From NCBI GenBank assembly GCA_029688825.1, contig JARUKX010000003.1, positions 151,439 to 215,438 on the forward strand: DNA of 64,000 bases. Direction: 5' to 3'. Under the pieces are notes generated by a model. The model saw only the letters and a list, made by a program, of their open reading frames with translations. It was not told where the DNA came from and made no database searches. Shown here piece after piece: positions 54,419 through 63,322 of the stretch (its first letter is position 1; each line of letters begins with the position of its first letter). Both the position numbers and the translations under genes were made by a program. Source of the stretch: Haloarculaceae archaeon H-GB1-1 (GTDB lineage Archaea > Halobacteriota > Halobacteria > Halobacteriales > Haloarculaceae).

Positions 54419-56039
54419 CGTATCCCTCCATGGAGAGTATCACCAGCATCGACAGCGCGGAGACGAACAGGAGGATGAGCGACGGGACGGCCGCGTGGCC
54501 GTAGTGACCCGACGCCGTCGCCTGCCACACCTGTGTCACCAGCGTGTCGAACCCCGGCGGCTTCAACAGCAGCGTGACCGGTAGTTCCTTCATCGTCGTC
54601 AGGAAGACGAGCGCGGCCCCACCGACTTGACCGGGCGCGATGAGCGGGAGCGTCACGCTCCGGAACGCGCCGAACGGCGAGCGGCCCAGTGTGCGGGCGG
54701 CCTCGGGCAGCGCCGGGCTGACGCGGAGCAGCGACGCGCGCGTCGATCCGACCGCCTGCGGGAGAAAGCGCACGACGTAGCCGAACACCAGCAGCGGGAA
54801 CGCGATGACCCCGGTCCGATAGAGGCCGCCACCGTAGCGAGCGCCGAGGAACACGAGTGCGAGCCCGATGACGACGCCCGGGACGGCGTATCCGACGTAC
54901 GACGCGCGTTCGAACACGTCACCGAAGCGCGACGAGCCACGAGCGGAGAGATGGGCGATCGGGAGTCCGACGATCGCGGCGACCAGGGCCGCGGCCACCG
55001 CGATGCCCACCGAGTTGCCCACGTACTGGAGTTCGAACGCCAGTCCGCCCGCGACCCCGTCGGTGCCGCGGACCAACCAGAGCCCGAGGATGCCAAGCGG
55101 GACGACGAGCGCCAGCGCCGTCACGCCGCCACAGAAGGCCGCTGCGGGCCAGCGCCACCGCCCCAGTCGGACGAGCGACTGCGTGTTGCCGTGTCCCCGG
55201 TCGGTCTGGACGCGGTCCTCGCCGCCCGCCCGTCGTTCGAACGCGAGGATGGCGACCGTGATGAGCACGAGCACCAGCGAGAGCAACGCAGCCATGTTCC
55301 GGCCGAAGGCGTTGAACTCGACGTAGATGACGCGCGTGAACACGTCGTAGCGCATGATGGCCGGCGTCCCGAAGTCCGAGAGGGCGTAGAGCGCGACCAG
55401 CAGCGACCCTGCGGTGATGGCCGGCCGAATCTGCGGGAGCGTCACCCGCTTGAACGCCTGCCAGCGCGTGTGTCTGAGCGTCCGCGCGGCCTCGACCAGC
55501 GTCGTGTCCAGCGACTTGAGCGACGCTCGCGTCGTGATGTAGACGTACGGGTAGGTGTACAAGGTCAGCACGAGCGTCGACCCGACCAACCCGTAGATGG
55601 TCGGCAGCGTCTCGACGCCGAACGGAGCGAGGGCGTCCTGTAACTGCCCCTGCGGGCCGAACGCCGAGACGAACGCGAACGCCCCGATGTAGCTCGGGAC
55701 GACGAGCGGCATCGCCAGTGCGACGGTGAAAAAGCGGCGGAACGGGAGGTTCGTCCGCGTGGTCAGGAACGCCAGTGGGACCGCGAGCAGTACCGAAAGG
55801 CCAGTCACGGCACCGACGAGGAGGAAGCTGTTGACGACGATGGAGAGCGTCTGCTCGCGGAGCAGCAGGTCCAGCGCGCCGGCGAAGCCGACGCGAAAGC
55901 CCGCGATGACGATCCACGAGAGGGGGAGCAACACCGCCACCGCGACGAGTCCGGCCAGCACGACCAGGACCGAACCGCCGGACCACCCGCTCGACGCGGG
56001 GCGGTCGGCGGCCGTCGAGGTGTCGGCGTTGCCAGCCAC
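54408..56039 (-). CDS. ferric iron ABC importer permease (FbpB/AfuB type)
   Basis: A 543-residue fused permease with two six-helix halves, each with an EAA loop (TTLVEAARTLRHTRWQAFKRV about 190 and ALPEAARTLGRSPFGAFRSV about 450), the normal FbpB architecture. It starts with GTG one base after the binding-protein stop and overlaps the ATPase gene. A cytoplasmic N-terminus of about 25 residues precedes the first helix. Confidence 0.9.
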   Translation of the reverse strand: MAGNADTSTAADRPASSGWSGGSVLVVLAGLVAVAVLLPLSWIVIAGFRVGFAGALDLLLREQTLSIVVNSFLLVGAVTGLSVLLAVPLAFLTTRTNLPFRRFFTVALAMPLVVPSYIGAFAFVSAFGPQGQLQDALAPFGVETLPTIYGLVGSTLVLTLYTYPYVYITTRASLKSLDTTLVEAARTLRHTRWQAFKRVTLPQIRPAITAGSLLVALYALSDFGTPAIMRYDVFTRVIYVEFNAFGRNMAALLSLVLVLITVAILAFERRAGGEDRVQTDRGHGNTQSLVRLGRWRWPAAAFCGGVTALALVVPLGILGLWLVRGTDGVAGGLAFELQYVGNSVGIAVAAALVAAIVGLPIAHLSARGSSRFGDVFERASYVGYAVPGVVIGLALVFLGARYGGGLYRTGVIAFPLLVFGYVVRFLPQAVGSTRASLLRVSPALPEAARTLGRSPFGAFRSVTLPLIAPGQVGGAALVFLTTMKELPVTLLLKPPGFDTLVTQVWQATASGHYGHAAVPSLILLFVSALSMLVILSMEGYDVK

Positions 56040-56040
56040 G

Positions 56041-57216
56041 CTATAAGACGCCCTCCTCTCGCATGAGTGTGACCGTCTCGTCGAGGTTGGAGAGCTTCGA
56101 GAGGTCGATGTTCGGAACGTTCAGCTCCGACACCGGCGGAAGTCGACCGACCGGGTCGACGCCGTCGACGAGCGGGTACTCGAAGGTCTTCACGGCGAAG
56201 TACTCCTGTGCTTCCGACGACAGCAGGTGTCGGACGAACGTGTCCGCCATCTCTCCCTTGCTCGACGCAGCGATGGGTGCCGCGCCGGCGACGTTGAACA
56301 CGGCACCCGCGTCGCCGTTGGTGAACGCGATGTCGATGGGTGCGTTCGGGCGGCCGGCGAGCACGCGGAGGGTGTAGTAATGGTTCGCGAACCCGAGTTG
56401 AATCTCACCGTCCGCGACGGCCTGGACGACCTGGAATTCGTCGGAGTACTCCTCGACGTTCAGGTTCTGGATGCCGTTGAGCCACTCGCGGGTGTCAGCG
56501 TCGCCCTCCAGGACACGCATCGCAGTGACGAAGCCCTGGAACGACGAGTACGTCGGTGCCCAGCCGATCTTCCCCGCGAACTCGTCGTGGTCGGGGAACG
56601 ACATGATGTCGCTCGGAACGCCGTCGGCGGAGAGGGCGTTCGTGTTGTACGGAACGGTCCGTGCGCGGCCAGAGGTTCCGATCCACGAATTGTCGCTGGC
56701 GCGGAACTCCGACGGGACGAGCGAATACGTCCCCTCGTTCAGCGATTCAGTAGCACCCTCGTCGGCGAGGAACCCGAGCGCGCCCGCGTTGACCGAATAG
56801 AAGACGTCCGCGGGCGTGTTCTGGCCCTCGGTGACGATGCGGTTGGCCAGCGAGGCGGCGGAGTCGTAGGTCGTCCGCACCTCGAAATCCGGGTACTTCG
56901 ACTCGATGAACCCCAGGAGGTCGCCGACGAGCGCCTCGCCGCGACCGGAGTAGACGTTGAGCGTGCCGCTGAGGTCGGGCATGTCGTCCATCGACGTCCC
57001 ACCAGGAGTGGGGCGTTCCTCGAAGGCACCCGGTCCGGACCCGTACCACGGCGGGTTTCCGTCGGTCGTCGTCGCCGTCCCCTCGCCGGAACCGTTCGTT
57101 CCGGTGCCGGCCTCGCCGCTGGTGTTGCATCCGGCGAGCCCGGTCACGCCGGCGACGCCGAGCGCCGAGAGGAATCGTCGTCGAGAACTCTTCGAGAAGC
57201 GTTCCGTGCCGTCCAT
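56041..57216 (-). CDS. ferric iron-binding lipoprotein (FbpA/AfuA type)
   Basis: A 391-residue extracellular binding protein of the iron/thiamine family. It has a Tat signal (SSRRRFLSAL), lipobox LAGC (Cys about 28) and a Gly/Thr-rich linker. Binding-domain features are LNVYSGRGEALVGDLLGF, VRTTYDSAASLANRIV, and a late Tyr-Tyr pair in FANHYYTLRVLAG, the tyrosines that bind ferric iron in FbpA. ATG 57216 is preferred to 57234 because the latter would lie at or before the expected transcription start. First gene of the iron operon. Confidence 0.87.
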   Translation of the reverse strand: MDGTERFSKSSRRRFLSALGVAGVTGLAGCNTSGEAGTGTNGSGEGTATTTDGNPPWYGSGPGAFEERPTPGGTSMDDMPDLSGTLNVYSGRGEALVGDLLGFIESKYPDFEVRTTYDSAASLANRIVTEGQNTPADVFYSVNAGALGFLADEGATESLNEGTYSLVPSEFRASDNSWIGTSGRARTVPYNTNALSADGVPSDIMSFPDHDEFAGKIGWAPTYSSFQGFVTAMRVLEGDADTREWLNGIQNLNVEEYSDEFQVVQAVADGEIQLGFANHYYTLRVLAGRPNAPIDIAFTNGDAGAVFNVAGAAPIAASSKGEMADTFVRHLLSSEAQEYFAVKTFEYPLVDGVDPVGRLPPVSELNVPNIDLSKLSNLDETVTLMREEGVL

Positions 57217-57239
57217 GTAAATATCGTCCTTCATTGGTA

Positions 57240-57253
57240 TTAGGTTGGCCTAA
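57240..57253 (-). promoter_or_regulatory. iron-box-like operator of the ferric importer operon
   Basis: TTAGG-TTGG-CCTAA (plus-strand reading) is a palindrome closely resembling half of the DtxR/IdeR consensus. On the minus strand it overlaps the TATA-like AAGTAAATTA (57261-57252), so a bound repressor would block transcription of the importer genes. Confidence 0.75.
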
Positions 57254-57274
57254 TTTACTTGTAACTGCCGGTTC

Positions 57275-58438
57275 CTAATCGTCCGCGGCGACCGGGACGT
57301 TCGCGTCGAGCGTCCCCGGTTCGAGCGCATCGAGACAGGCGAGCCAGTCGAGCATGTACTCGCCGACGTAGTTCAGGAACTCGCCGTTGTTGTACTCGAA
57401 CTCCCCGTCGACGAGTTCGCGGGCGATGGCCTCGAAGACGCCGGCGTACGACTCCGCACCCTCACCAACGCCGTCGGCGATCTCCCAGACGTGTTCGTTC
57501 AGTTCGAGCCCCGCGACCTCGTTGTCGAGGTCGTCGAACGTCGAGCGCGGTGCCTTGTTGTGCTCACAGAGGGGCGCGCCGTTGTAGATCTGCGTCCCGA
57601 CGACGTCACAGGCGCGTTTGAGGAACACGCCCGACCAGATGTCGTCGAAGCGGCCGACGTTCCACGGGTTGTCGTCCATCGGAAGCTGGTAGAACGCCGG
57701 GATGACCTCTCGACGGAACGCGAGGTTCATCGAGCACACTGTGAGGTACTGCCCCGCAGCGGCGACGAAGTCTCCGTCGAAGTCCCCGGCCGTCGTCCGC
57801 GTCTGTGCCTGCCCCTGCAGGTCGCCGTCCATCAGGATGCGGACGGCGTCGAGGTCCGGCACGTTCGTCCACAGTCCCTGGGAGGCGACGACGTTCTCGA
57901 CGGTACTCGTCGTCGTCTCCACGGCTTCGTCCATCGCAGCGTACGGATAGCCGCGTGGGTACAGCCCGTGTTCGTCGGCGTTCTGGTAGAGGACGTTCAC
58001 CCACTGCTCGTCGGAGCCGACGGTCTCGACCTCGCCCCCGAACGCGAGGTTGTCCATGTGCCGACCGAAGAAGTCGTGATCGTCGTGCGGAAGCGTGTCG
58101 TCGTCGATGAAGAAGCCGTACTCGTAGTCGCCGGCCCACATGTACAGCAGGCCGAAGCTCGTCTGGGCGTGGCTCGCTTCGGGAATCAGGTGGCTGTACT
58201 CGTCGACGCCGTTGGCGTCGAACCACTCGGCGCGGCGCTCGCCGTCGAAGACCTCCCCCGAAACTCCCTCGTCGTCGAGCATCGCTGCCATCTCGTCCGT
58301 GTCACAGAAGTCCTCCGTCACGAGGACGACGTGCAGTCGGTCGAGGTCGAACCCGTGCTCCCGTGCGTTGTCGAAATACGCCCGCATACACTCGTACTCC
58401 CGTATCGTCGGGACGACGACGCAGATCTCCTGACTCAT
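57275..58438 (-). CDS. RGP-family glycosyltransferase (reversibly glycosylated polypeptide-like)
   Basis: A 387-residue soluble protein of the RGP family (plant relatives are UDP-arabinopyranose mutases or self-glycosylating proteins; haloarchaeal copies are often called alpha-1,4-glucan-protein synthase). Features: CVVVPTIREYECMRAYFDNA at the start, the metal-binding YGFFIDDDTLPHDDHDFFGRH (about 110-130), and a conserved NPWNVGRFDDIWSGVFLKRA (about 255). Two iron-box-like sites lie directly upstream, and the ferric importer operon follows in the same direction, 58 bases downstream. Its substrate in archaea is unknown; a nucleotide sugar mutase or protein glucosylation role is inference. Confidence 0.8.
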   Translation of the reverse strand: MSQEICVVVPTIREYECMRAYFDNAREHGFDLDRLHVVLVTEDFCDTDEMAAMLDDEGVSGEVFDGERRAEWFDANGVDEYSHLIPEASHAQTSFGLLYMWAGDYEYGFFIDDDTLPHDDHDFFGRHMDNLAFGGEVETVGSDEQWVNVLYQNADEHGLYPRGYPYAAMDEAVETTTSTVENVVASQGLWTNVPDLDAVRILMDGDLQGQAQTRTTAGDFDGDFVAAAGQYLTVCSMNLAFRREVIPAFYQLPMDDNPWNVGRFDDIWSGVFLKRACDVVGTQIYNGAPLCEHNKAPRSTFDDLDNEVAGLELNEHVWEIADGVGEGAESYAGVFEAIARELVDGEFEYNNGEFLNYVGEYMLDWLACLDALEPGTLDANVPVAADD

Positions 58439-58473
58439 TTTGGCTTACCTAAAAGTACTTTAGGAGGGCCTAA
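58439..58473 (-). promoter_or_regulatory. tandem iron-box-like operators of the RGP gene
   Basis: TTTGG-CTTA-CCTAA (58439-58452) and TTAGG-AGGG-CCTAA (58460-58473), start to start 21 bases, two helical turns apart, lie immediately upstream of the RGP ATG. The same palindrome is found at four other positions in this region. Confidence 0.75.
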
Positions 58474-58733
58474 AAGCTGTCGTTGTCCGTGTGGTAAATC
58501 CCCAATAGTCTGAAAGGTATGACACAAGGCGAACTATTATTTGCTTGTGTGTGGCCACTCACTTGTGTAGGAATGAACGCACGCAGCCCACTGGCGAGTC
58601 GGGTCGACGTCTGCGTCTCGACTGCCCACCTCCAGCGTCCGACTCGCTCGACTGCGGGCGTCAGGACAACGCCGCCGTCGGTCGGCGCAGTCTCTTACCG
58701 ACGTAGGAAACCGATGTCTCCAGGTGAACGTCT

Positions 58734-60314
58734 ATGAGTCACGAACAGGGTGAGTCTACAGAGAACTCCGAGCAGTCCCCGATCTCGGAACTTCGCGACC
58801 GACGCGAAGACGCCCGGTTAGGCGGCGGCGAAGCCCGGATCGAGCGCCAGCACGAGAAGGGCAAGATGACCGCGCGAGAACGCATCGAGTACCTCCTCGA
58901 CGACGACACCTTCCGCGAAGTCGACCCGTTCGTCGAGCACCGGAGTACGAACTTCGGGATGGAGGAAAAGGAGTATCCCGGCGACGCCGTCGTCACCGGC
59001 TACGGCGAGGTCGACGGGCGGAAGATATTCGTCTTCGCGCACGATTTCACCGTTCTCGGCGGGTCCGTCGGCGAGGTCGTCGCCGAGAAGATCTGCAAGG
59101 TGATGGACCGCGCCATCGAGAACGGGGTGCCGGTCATCGGGCTGAACGACTCGGGCGGGGCCCGCATCCAGGAGGGCGTCGACTCGCTGGTCGGCTTCGC
59201 GAAGATCTTCCGGCGCAACACCGAAGCGAGCGGCCTCGTCCCGCAGATCTCGGCCATCATGGGTCCCTGTGCCGGTGGCGCGACCTACTCGCCCGCGCTC
59301 ACGGACTTCACGTTCATGGTGCAGGACACCAGCCACATGTTCATCACCGGGCCCGACGTCATCGAGACGGTCACCGGTGAACAGGTCTCGAAGGAGGAAC
59401 TCGGCGGTGCGGGCAGCCACTCCTCGAAGTCCGGCGTGGCTCACTTCTCGTGTCGCTCCGAGGAGGAGGCCCTCGACCGGATCCGGCGACTGCTCTCCTA
59501 TCTCCCGCAGAACAACATGGAGGACCCGCCTCGGCTCGCGCCGTGGGACGACCCGGACCGACAGCTCGACGAAATCACGAACGTCGTTCCCGAGGCCCCC
59601 AAGAAGCCCTACGACATGTCGACGGTCATCGAACGCATCGTCGACGAGGAGTCGTTCTTCGAGGTGCAGTCGAACTGGGCACGCAACGTCGTCATCGGGT
59701 TCGCGCGACTCGACGGCCGCTCGGTCGGCATCGTCGCGAACCAGCCCCGCGTCAGCGCGGGCACGCTCGACATCGACGCCTCCGAGAAGGCCGCGCGGTT
59801 CGTCCGCTTCTGCGACGCGTACAACATCCCCATCGTCACGCTCGTCGACGTGCCCGGATTCATGCCCGGCACCGACCAGGAGCACAACGGCATCATCCGT
59901 CGCGGCGCGAAGCTCATCTACGCCTACGCCGAGGCGACGGTGCCGCTGCTCACCGTCGTCGTTCGGAAAGCGTACGGCGGCGCGTACATCGTCATGGGTT
60001 CGAAATGTCTCGGCGCGGACGTGAACTACGCCTGGCCGGGCTCCGAGATGGCGGTCCTCGGCCCCCGCGGCGCGGTCAACATCCTCTATCGCAACGAGAT
60101 CGCCGACGCCGACGACCCTGACGCGAAGCGGCAGGAACTGATGGACCAGTTCCGCGACGAGTTCGCGCATCCGTACGGGCCGGCCCAACGCGGCTATCTC
60201 GACGACGTCATCGAGCCGAAGGAAACACGTAGCCGCCTCATCGACGACCTGGACCTCCTCGAACGCAAGCGCAAGGACAAGCCACCGAAAGACCACGGCA
60301 ACATCCCACTCTGA
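58734..60314 (+). CDS. pccB: propionyl-CoA carboxylase carboxyltransferase subunit
   Basis: A 526-residue carboxyltransferase (beta) subunit that transfers the carboxyl group from biotin to propionyl-CoA or acetyl-CoA. The N- and C-terminal crotonase-like halves include [31 protein letters not shown] and later [24 protein letters not shown]. Only 20 or so acidic residues precede the family start. The short pccX gene follows by two bases. No biotin carboxylase/carrier gene lies in this window, so the partner is encoded elsewhere. Confidence 0.92.
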   Translation: MSHEQGESTENSEQSPISELRDRREDARLGGGEARIERQHEKGKMTARERIEYLLDDDTFREVDPFVEHRSTNFGMEEKEYPGDAVVTGYGEVDGRKIFVFAHDFTVLGGSVGEVVAEKICKVMDRAIENGVPVIGLNDSGGARIQEGVDSLVGFAKIFRRNTEASGLVPQISAIMGPCAGGATYSPALTDFTFMVQDTSHMFITGPDVIETVTGEQVSKEELGGAGSHSSKSGVAHFSCRSEEEALDRIRRLLSYLPQNNMEDPPRLAPWDDPDRQLDEITNVVPEAPKKPYDMSTVIERIVDEESFFEVQSNWARNVVIGFARLDGRSVGIVANQPRVSAGTLDIDASEKAARFVRFCDAYNIPIVTLVDVPGFMPGTDQEHNGIIRRGAKLIYAYAEATVPLLTVVVRKAYGGAYIVMGSKCLGADVNYAWPGSEMAVLGPRGAVNILYRNEIADADDPDAKRQELMDQFRDEFAHPYGPAQRGYLDDVIEPKETRSRLIDDLDLLERKRKDKPPKDHGNIPL

Positions 60315-60316
60315 CG

Positions 60317-60646
60317 ATGTCGGCAATGAAACAAGAGGAGGAGGAGCCCGTCGATTCGGCAGCTCGAGATGACGAGTCGGAGTCCGTCGTGCAGGTCACC
60401 GACGACGTCTCGCTGACGGTGCCGGACGACGCTTCCGACGCCGAGGCCGCCGCCATCGTCGCCGCCGTCGGTGCGCACCTGACCGACAGACAGCGAGCGG
60501 CCGCGGCCGCACAGTCGAGCTCCGAACCGCCAGCGGCCGACCGCTGGAAGTTGAAAGGTCGACTTCGCTCGACCGGGAAGCGACGGCTCCCCCGGTCGGT
60601 CGAGCGCGGCGAGGAGTGGAAGGCCGCGGCCCGTTCGTTCTACTGA
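60317..60646 (+). CDS. pccX: PccX, small third subunit of haloarchaeal propionyl-CoA carboxylase
   Basis: A 109-residue acidic protein directly after pccB. Residues 48-65 ([19 protein letters not shown]) and the C-terminal WKAAARSFY resemble the small epsilon subunits of actinobacterial acyl-CoA carboxylases. In Haloferax mediterranei, PccX is needed for a functional propionyl-CoA carboxylase with PccA and PccB, feeding PHBV synthesis and propionate use. ATG 60317 is two bases after the pccB stop; ATG 60326 is an alternative. Confidence 0.82.
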   Translation: MSAMKQEEEEPVDSAARDDESESVVQVTDDVSLTVPDDASDAEAAAIVAAVGAHLTDRQRAAAAAQSSSEPPAADRWKLKGRLRSTGKRRLPRSVERGEEWKAAARSFY

Positions 60647-60685
60647 CGCCCACTGTGGGTTCGACCGACGCGTCAGGCGGCCGCT

Positions 60686-61864
60686 CTACTCGGTGATGAT
60701 GGCTGCGAGTTCGTCGCGGTCGAACAGTTCTCCGGAGTACGTGTCCGGGAAGTAGCCCGTGGCGTACCGCTCCAGGAGGAACAGGTGATGGAGCGGACCC
60801 GAGTAGATGGGGCCGCCGCGGAACACCATGTCGTTTTTCACTGCGGTCAGTTCGGAGGCCGTCTCGTGGTCTTTCATGAAGGCGAGGACGGTATCGACGA
60901 ACTCCTGGCGGCTCTTGCTCTCGTGGCCGCGGACGAGGATGGAATCGGGGTCGATCTCCAGCATGGTCTCGTAATCGATCTGCCCTCGTTCGGTCGTCGA
61001 CAGGCCGTCGATACCGGTCCCGGCGAGCGCGTCGGTGATACCGAGGTCGCGGAACTGCTTCTTGTTCGTTCCCTGATCGCTGACCCGGTACGGATAGAAC
61101 TTCTCGGGTTCGTCGCCAGCCGCGAACGTGAGGAGGGCGTTCGGCCGCGCGTCCGCGGCGGGGAGCGACGCCTGGACGTCGGCGATGACGGAATCGTGCA
61201 ATTCCTTGAGCTTCGTGAATCGGTCCCGTTCCTGGTGGACCGCCGCCACCTTCTCGAAGGCCTCGTACAGCGTGTAGTAGCGGTAGTCGTGCCAGCCGTC
61301 GGTTCGGCGGAAGATGGTGTTGCCGACGAACGGCGCGACGTTCTCGGAGAGTTCCTCGACGTCGCTCGCTTCGAGTCCGAAGAAGCTGTTGTTGACGAGC
61401 CACTGCGGATCGATGAGGTGGAGGTCGCCGTCGAGTTCGTAGAAGATCTCCTTGTCGATGCCGCTGTCCCCGTTCAGTTTCGTGATCGACTTCTCGTCGA
61501 CGCTCACGCCGTCGAGTTCGTCGTAGTGGTCGGTGTGGAACCGCGACGGAAGCCCCATCGAGAGGATGGAGTCGCCGTGTCCGAGCGCGACGGCCATGTC
61601 CGCATAGTCCGGGAAGTAGTGGGTCACCGACTCCGGTGGCTCCTCGAACTCGACCTCCCCGGCTGGTGCCATCTCGACAGTGTAGGTGGTGTCTCCGGTC
61701 GTCGTTTTGGTGGCCGTCGCCGGCTCCGAGTCAGTCGCCGTCTTCGATCCAGCGTCCGCGTCACCGGAACAGCCGGCGAGCAGTCCGCCGCCGACGACGG
61801 CGCCACCGTACTTCAGGTACTGTCTTCGCGTGGGCTCCACGGTATCGCGGTTGTCGTGCGTCAT
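60686..61864 (-). CDS. siderophore-type iron-binding lipoprotein (FepB/BtuF family)
   Basis: A 392-residue extracellular binding protein of the ferric siderophore/cobalamin class III family. It has a Tat signal (TRRQYLKYG), lipobox LAGC (Cys about 32) and an acidic linker. The binding domain has two lobes joined by a helix: VTHYFPDYADMAVALGHGDSI, DPQWLVNNSF, then ERGQIDYETMLEIDPDSILVRG. Iron-box-like palindromes flank its TATA element. It lies convergent with pccX and has no permease or ATPase nearby, so it must share a transporter encoded elsewhere. Confidence 0.85.
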   Translation of the reverse strand: MTHDNRDTVEPTRRQYLKYGGAVVGGGLLAGCSGDADAGSKTATDSEPATATKTTTGDTTYTVEMAPAGEVEFEEPPESVTHYFPDYADMAVALGHGDSILSMGLPSRFHTDHYDELDGVSVDEKSITKLNGDSGIDKEIFYELDGDLHLIDPQWLVNNSFFGLEASDVEELSENVAPFVGNTIFRRTDGWHDYRYYTLYEAFEKVAAVHQERDRFTKLKELHDSVIADVQASLPAADARPNALLTFAAGDEPEKFYPYRVSDQGTNKKQFRDLGITDALAGTGIDGLSTTERGQIDYETMLEIDPDSILVRGHESKSRQEFVDTVLAFMKDHETASELTAVKNDMVFRGGPIYSGPLHHLFLLERYATGYFPDTYSGELFDRDELAAIITE

Positions 61865-61869
61865 ACGGT

Positions 61870-61919
61870 TTAGGCTACCCTAAATAAATAAAGTGCTTTC
61901 GAATCTTAGGCTCACCTAA
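61870..61919. promoter_or_regulatory. two iron-box-like operators between the siderophore-binding gene and a small ORF
   Basis: TTAGG-CTAC-CCTAA (61870-61883) and TTAGG-CTCA-CCTAA (61906-61919) flank the TATA-like CTTTATTTATT read on the minus strand (61893-61883). The second site also overlaps CCTAAAGATT, a possible TATA for the plus-strand ORF at 61957. A regulator bound here could control both directions. Confidence 0.75.
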
Positions 61920-61956
61920 AGATTGAAGACCTCTCGAACGGTAGCGACAGGTACTG

Positions 61957-62058
61957 ATGGTCGATAGACTACTCAAGCGGATTCCCAGACGCAAGCGGGC
62001 GTCAGCCTGGGCCGGACTGTACGCTGGCGTAACCGGGACGGGACCGGAAGACGACTGA
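61957..62058 (+). CDS. possible small basic protein controlled by iron boxes
   Basis: ATG 61957 to TGA 62056-62058 encodes 33 residues: a basic N-terminus (VDRLLKRIPRRKRA) then a short apolar SAWAGLYAGVTG and an acidic end. It starts about 35-40 bases after the TATA-like CCTAAAGATT that overlaps an iron-box-like site, and no other gene explains that plus-strand promoter. Composition differs from random shadow frames in being strongly bipolar. Could instead be a non-coding leader or part of a small RNA. Function unknown. Confidence 0.45.
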   Translation: MVDRLLKRIPRRKRASAWAGLYAGVTGTGPEDD

Positions 62059-62170
62059 CTGCCGCTTTCAGGCCCGAAACTCCCCCGCTATCCTTCCCGA
62101 AAGTTGATTGAACAGTTGACATCTTGCCCACTCCGTTAACGTCACAAGGCCCCCGTGAGGAGACTCGCCT

Positions 62171-63322
62171 ATGACTGTCGCAGTAATCGGTGCGTCGATG
62201 ACCCAGTTCGGGCAACGCGACGTGTGGATACAGGAACTTCTCTCGCAGGCGGGCGAACGCTGTCTGGAGGACGCTGACGTCGCGCCCGACGACGTCGACC
62301 ACCTGTACGTCTCGAACATGGCCAGCGGCGAGTTCGAGGGCCAGACGGGAATCATGAACGCGCTGGCCCACGACCTCGGCGTGATGCCGGCCTACAGCGA
62401 GCGCGTCGACCAGACCTCCTCCTCAGGCGGGGCCGGAATCTACGAGGCCTGGCAGTCGATCGCCTCGGGCGCGAGCGAGATGACGCTGCTCGTCGGCGGC
62501 GAGAAGATGACCCACAAGACCACCGCGGAGGCGACCGACGTCATCGCTTCCATCACCCACCCCGCGGAGTACAAACACGGCGTCACCCTCCCGTCCTTCG
62601 CCGGACTGACCGCGCGACACTACCTGGAGCGCTACGACGCGCCGCGTGAGAGCCTCGCTCGCGTCGCCGTGAAGAACCACAAGAACGGCGTCAACAACCC
62701 GCACGCACAGTTCCAGAAGGAAGTGGACATGGAGACCGTGCTGGAGAGCCCCATCGTCGCAGACCCGCTCCGCCTCTACGACTTCTGTCCCATCACGGAC
62801 GGCTCCGCGGCGCTCATGTTCACCACCGAGGAGAAGGCCCAGGAACTGACCGACGATTACGCGATCATCACTGGCATCGCCGGTGCGACCGACACCCACG
62901 TCGTCCACGAGCGCGACGACCCCACCGTCATGGGCGGCGTGGTCGAGTCCGGCAAGCAAGCCTACGAGATGGCCGACGTCGGGCCGGACGACGTCGACGT
63001 CGCCGAACTGCACGACATGTTCACCATCCTCGAATTCCTCCAGATGGAGGGGCTGGACTTCGCCGAGCAGGGCGAGGCCTGGCAGGTCGTCCAGAACGGC
63101 GAGACGGAGATGGACGGTCGTCTGCCGGTCAACACCTCCGGCGGCCTCAAATCGAAGGGCCACCCGCTCGGCGCGAGCGGCGTCGCACAGGGCTACGAGA
63201 TATACAAACAGGTCGTCGGCGAGGCGGGCGACCGCCAGGTCGACGCCGAGACCGGACTCGCCTGCAACGTCGGCGGCTTCGGGAACTGTGTCATCACCAC
63301 CATCATGGAGGCAGGCCAATGA
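62171..63322 (+). CDS. haloarchaeal beta-ketothiolase, catalytic subunit (Ser type)
   Basis: A 383-residue archaeal-type thiolase that condenses acyl-CoAs to beta-ketoacyl-CoA or the reverse. The nucleophile region reads QTSSSGG (residues 81-87), with Ser where other thiolases have Cys. The catalytic His residues are present in AELHDMFT (His 281) and KSKGHPLGASG (His 331), followed by CNVGGFGN. A Ser-His-His triad was reported for PhaA of Haloferax mediterranei, a PHBV-synthesis enzyme. The stop overlaps the small subunit gene by four bases. Acetoacetyl-CoA thiolase for PHA or lipid use is the likely role. Confidence 0.85.
   Translation: MTVAVIGASMTQFGQRDVWIQELLSQAGERCLEDADVAPDDVDHLYVSNMASGEFEGQTGIMNALAHDLGVMPAYSERVDQTSSSGGAGIYEAWQSIASGASEMTLLVGGEKMTHKTTAEATDVIASITHPAEYKHGVTLPSFAGLTARHYLERYDAPRESLARVAVKNHKNGVNNPHAQFQKEVDMETVLESPIVADPLRLYDFCPITDGSAALMFTTEEKAQELTDDYAIITGIAGATDTHVVHERDDPTVMGGVVESGKQAYEMADVGPDDVDVAELHDMFTILEFLQMEGLDFAEQGEAWQVVQNGETEMDGRLPVNTSGGLKSKGHPLGASGVAQGYEIYKQVVGEAGDRQVDAETGLACNVGGFGNCVITTIMEAGQ

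Noticed and set aside
58519..58737. Plus-strand 72-codon frame before pccB
   Set aside because: Cys/Arg-rich composition, no promoter that fits, and it overlaps the pccB start; probably intergenic.
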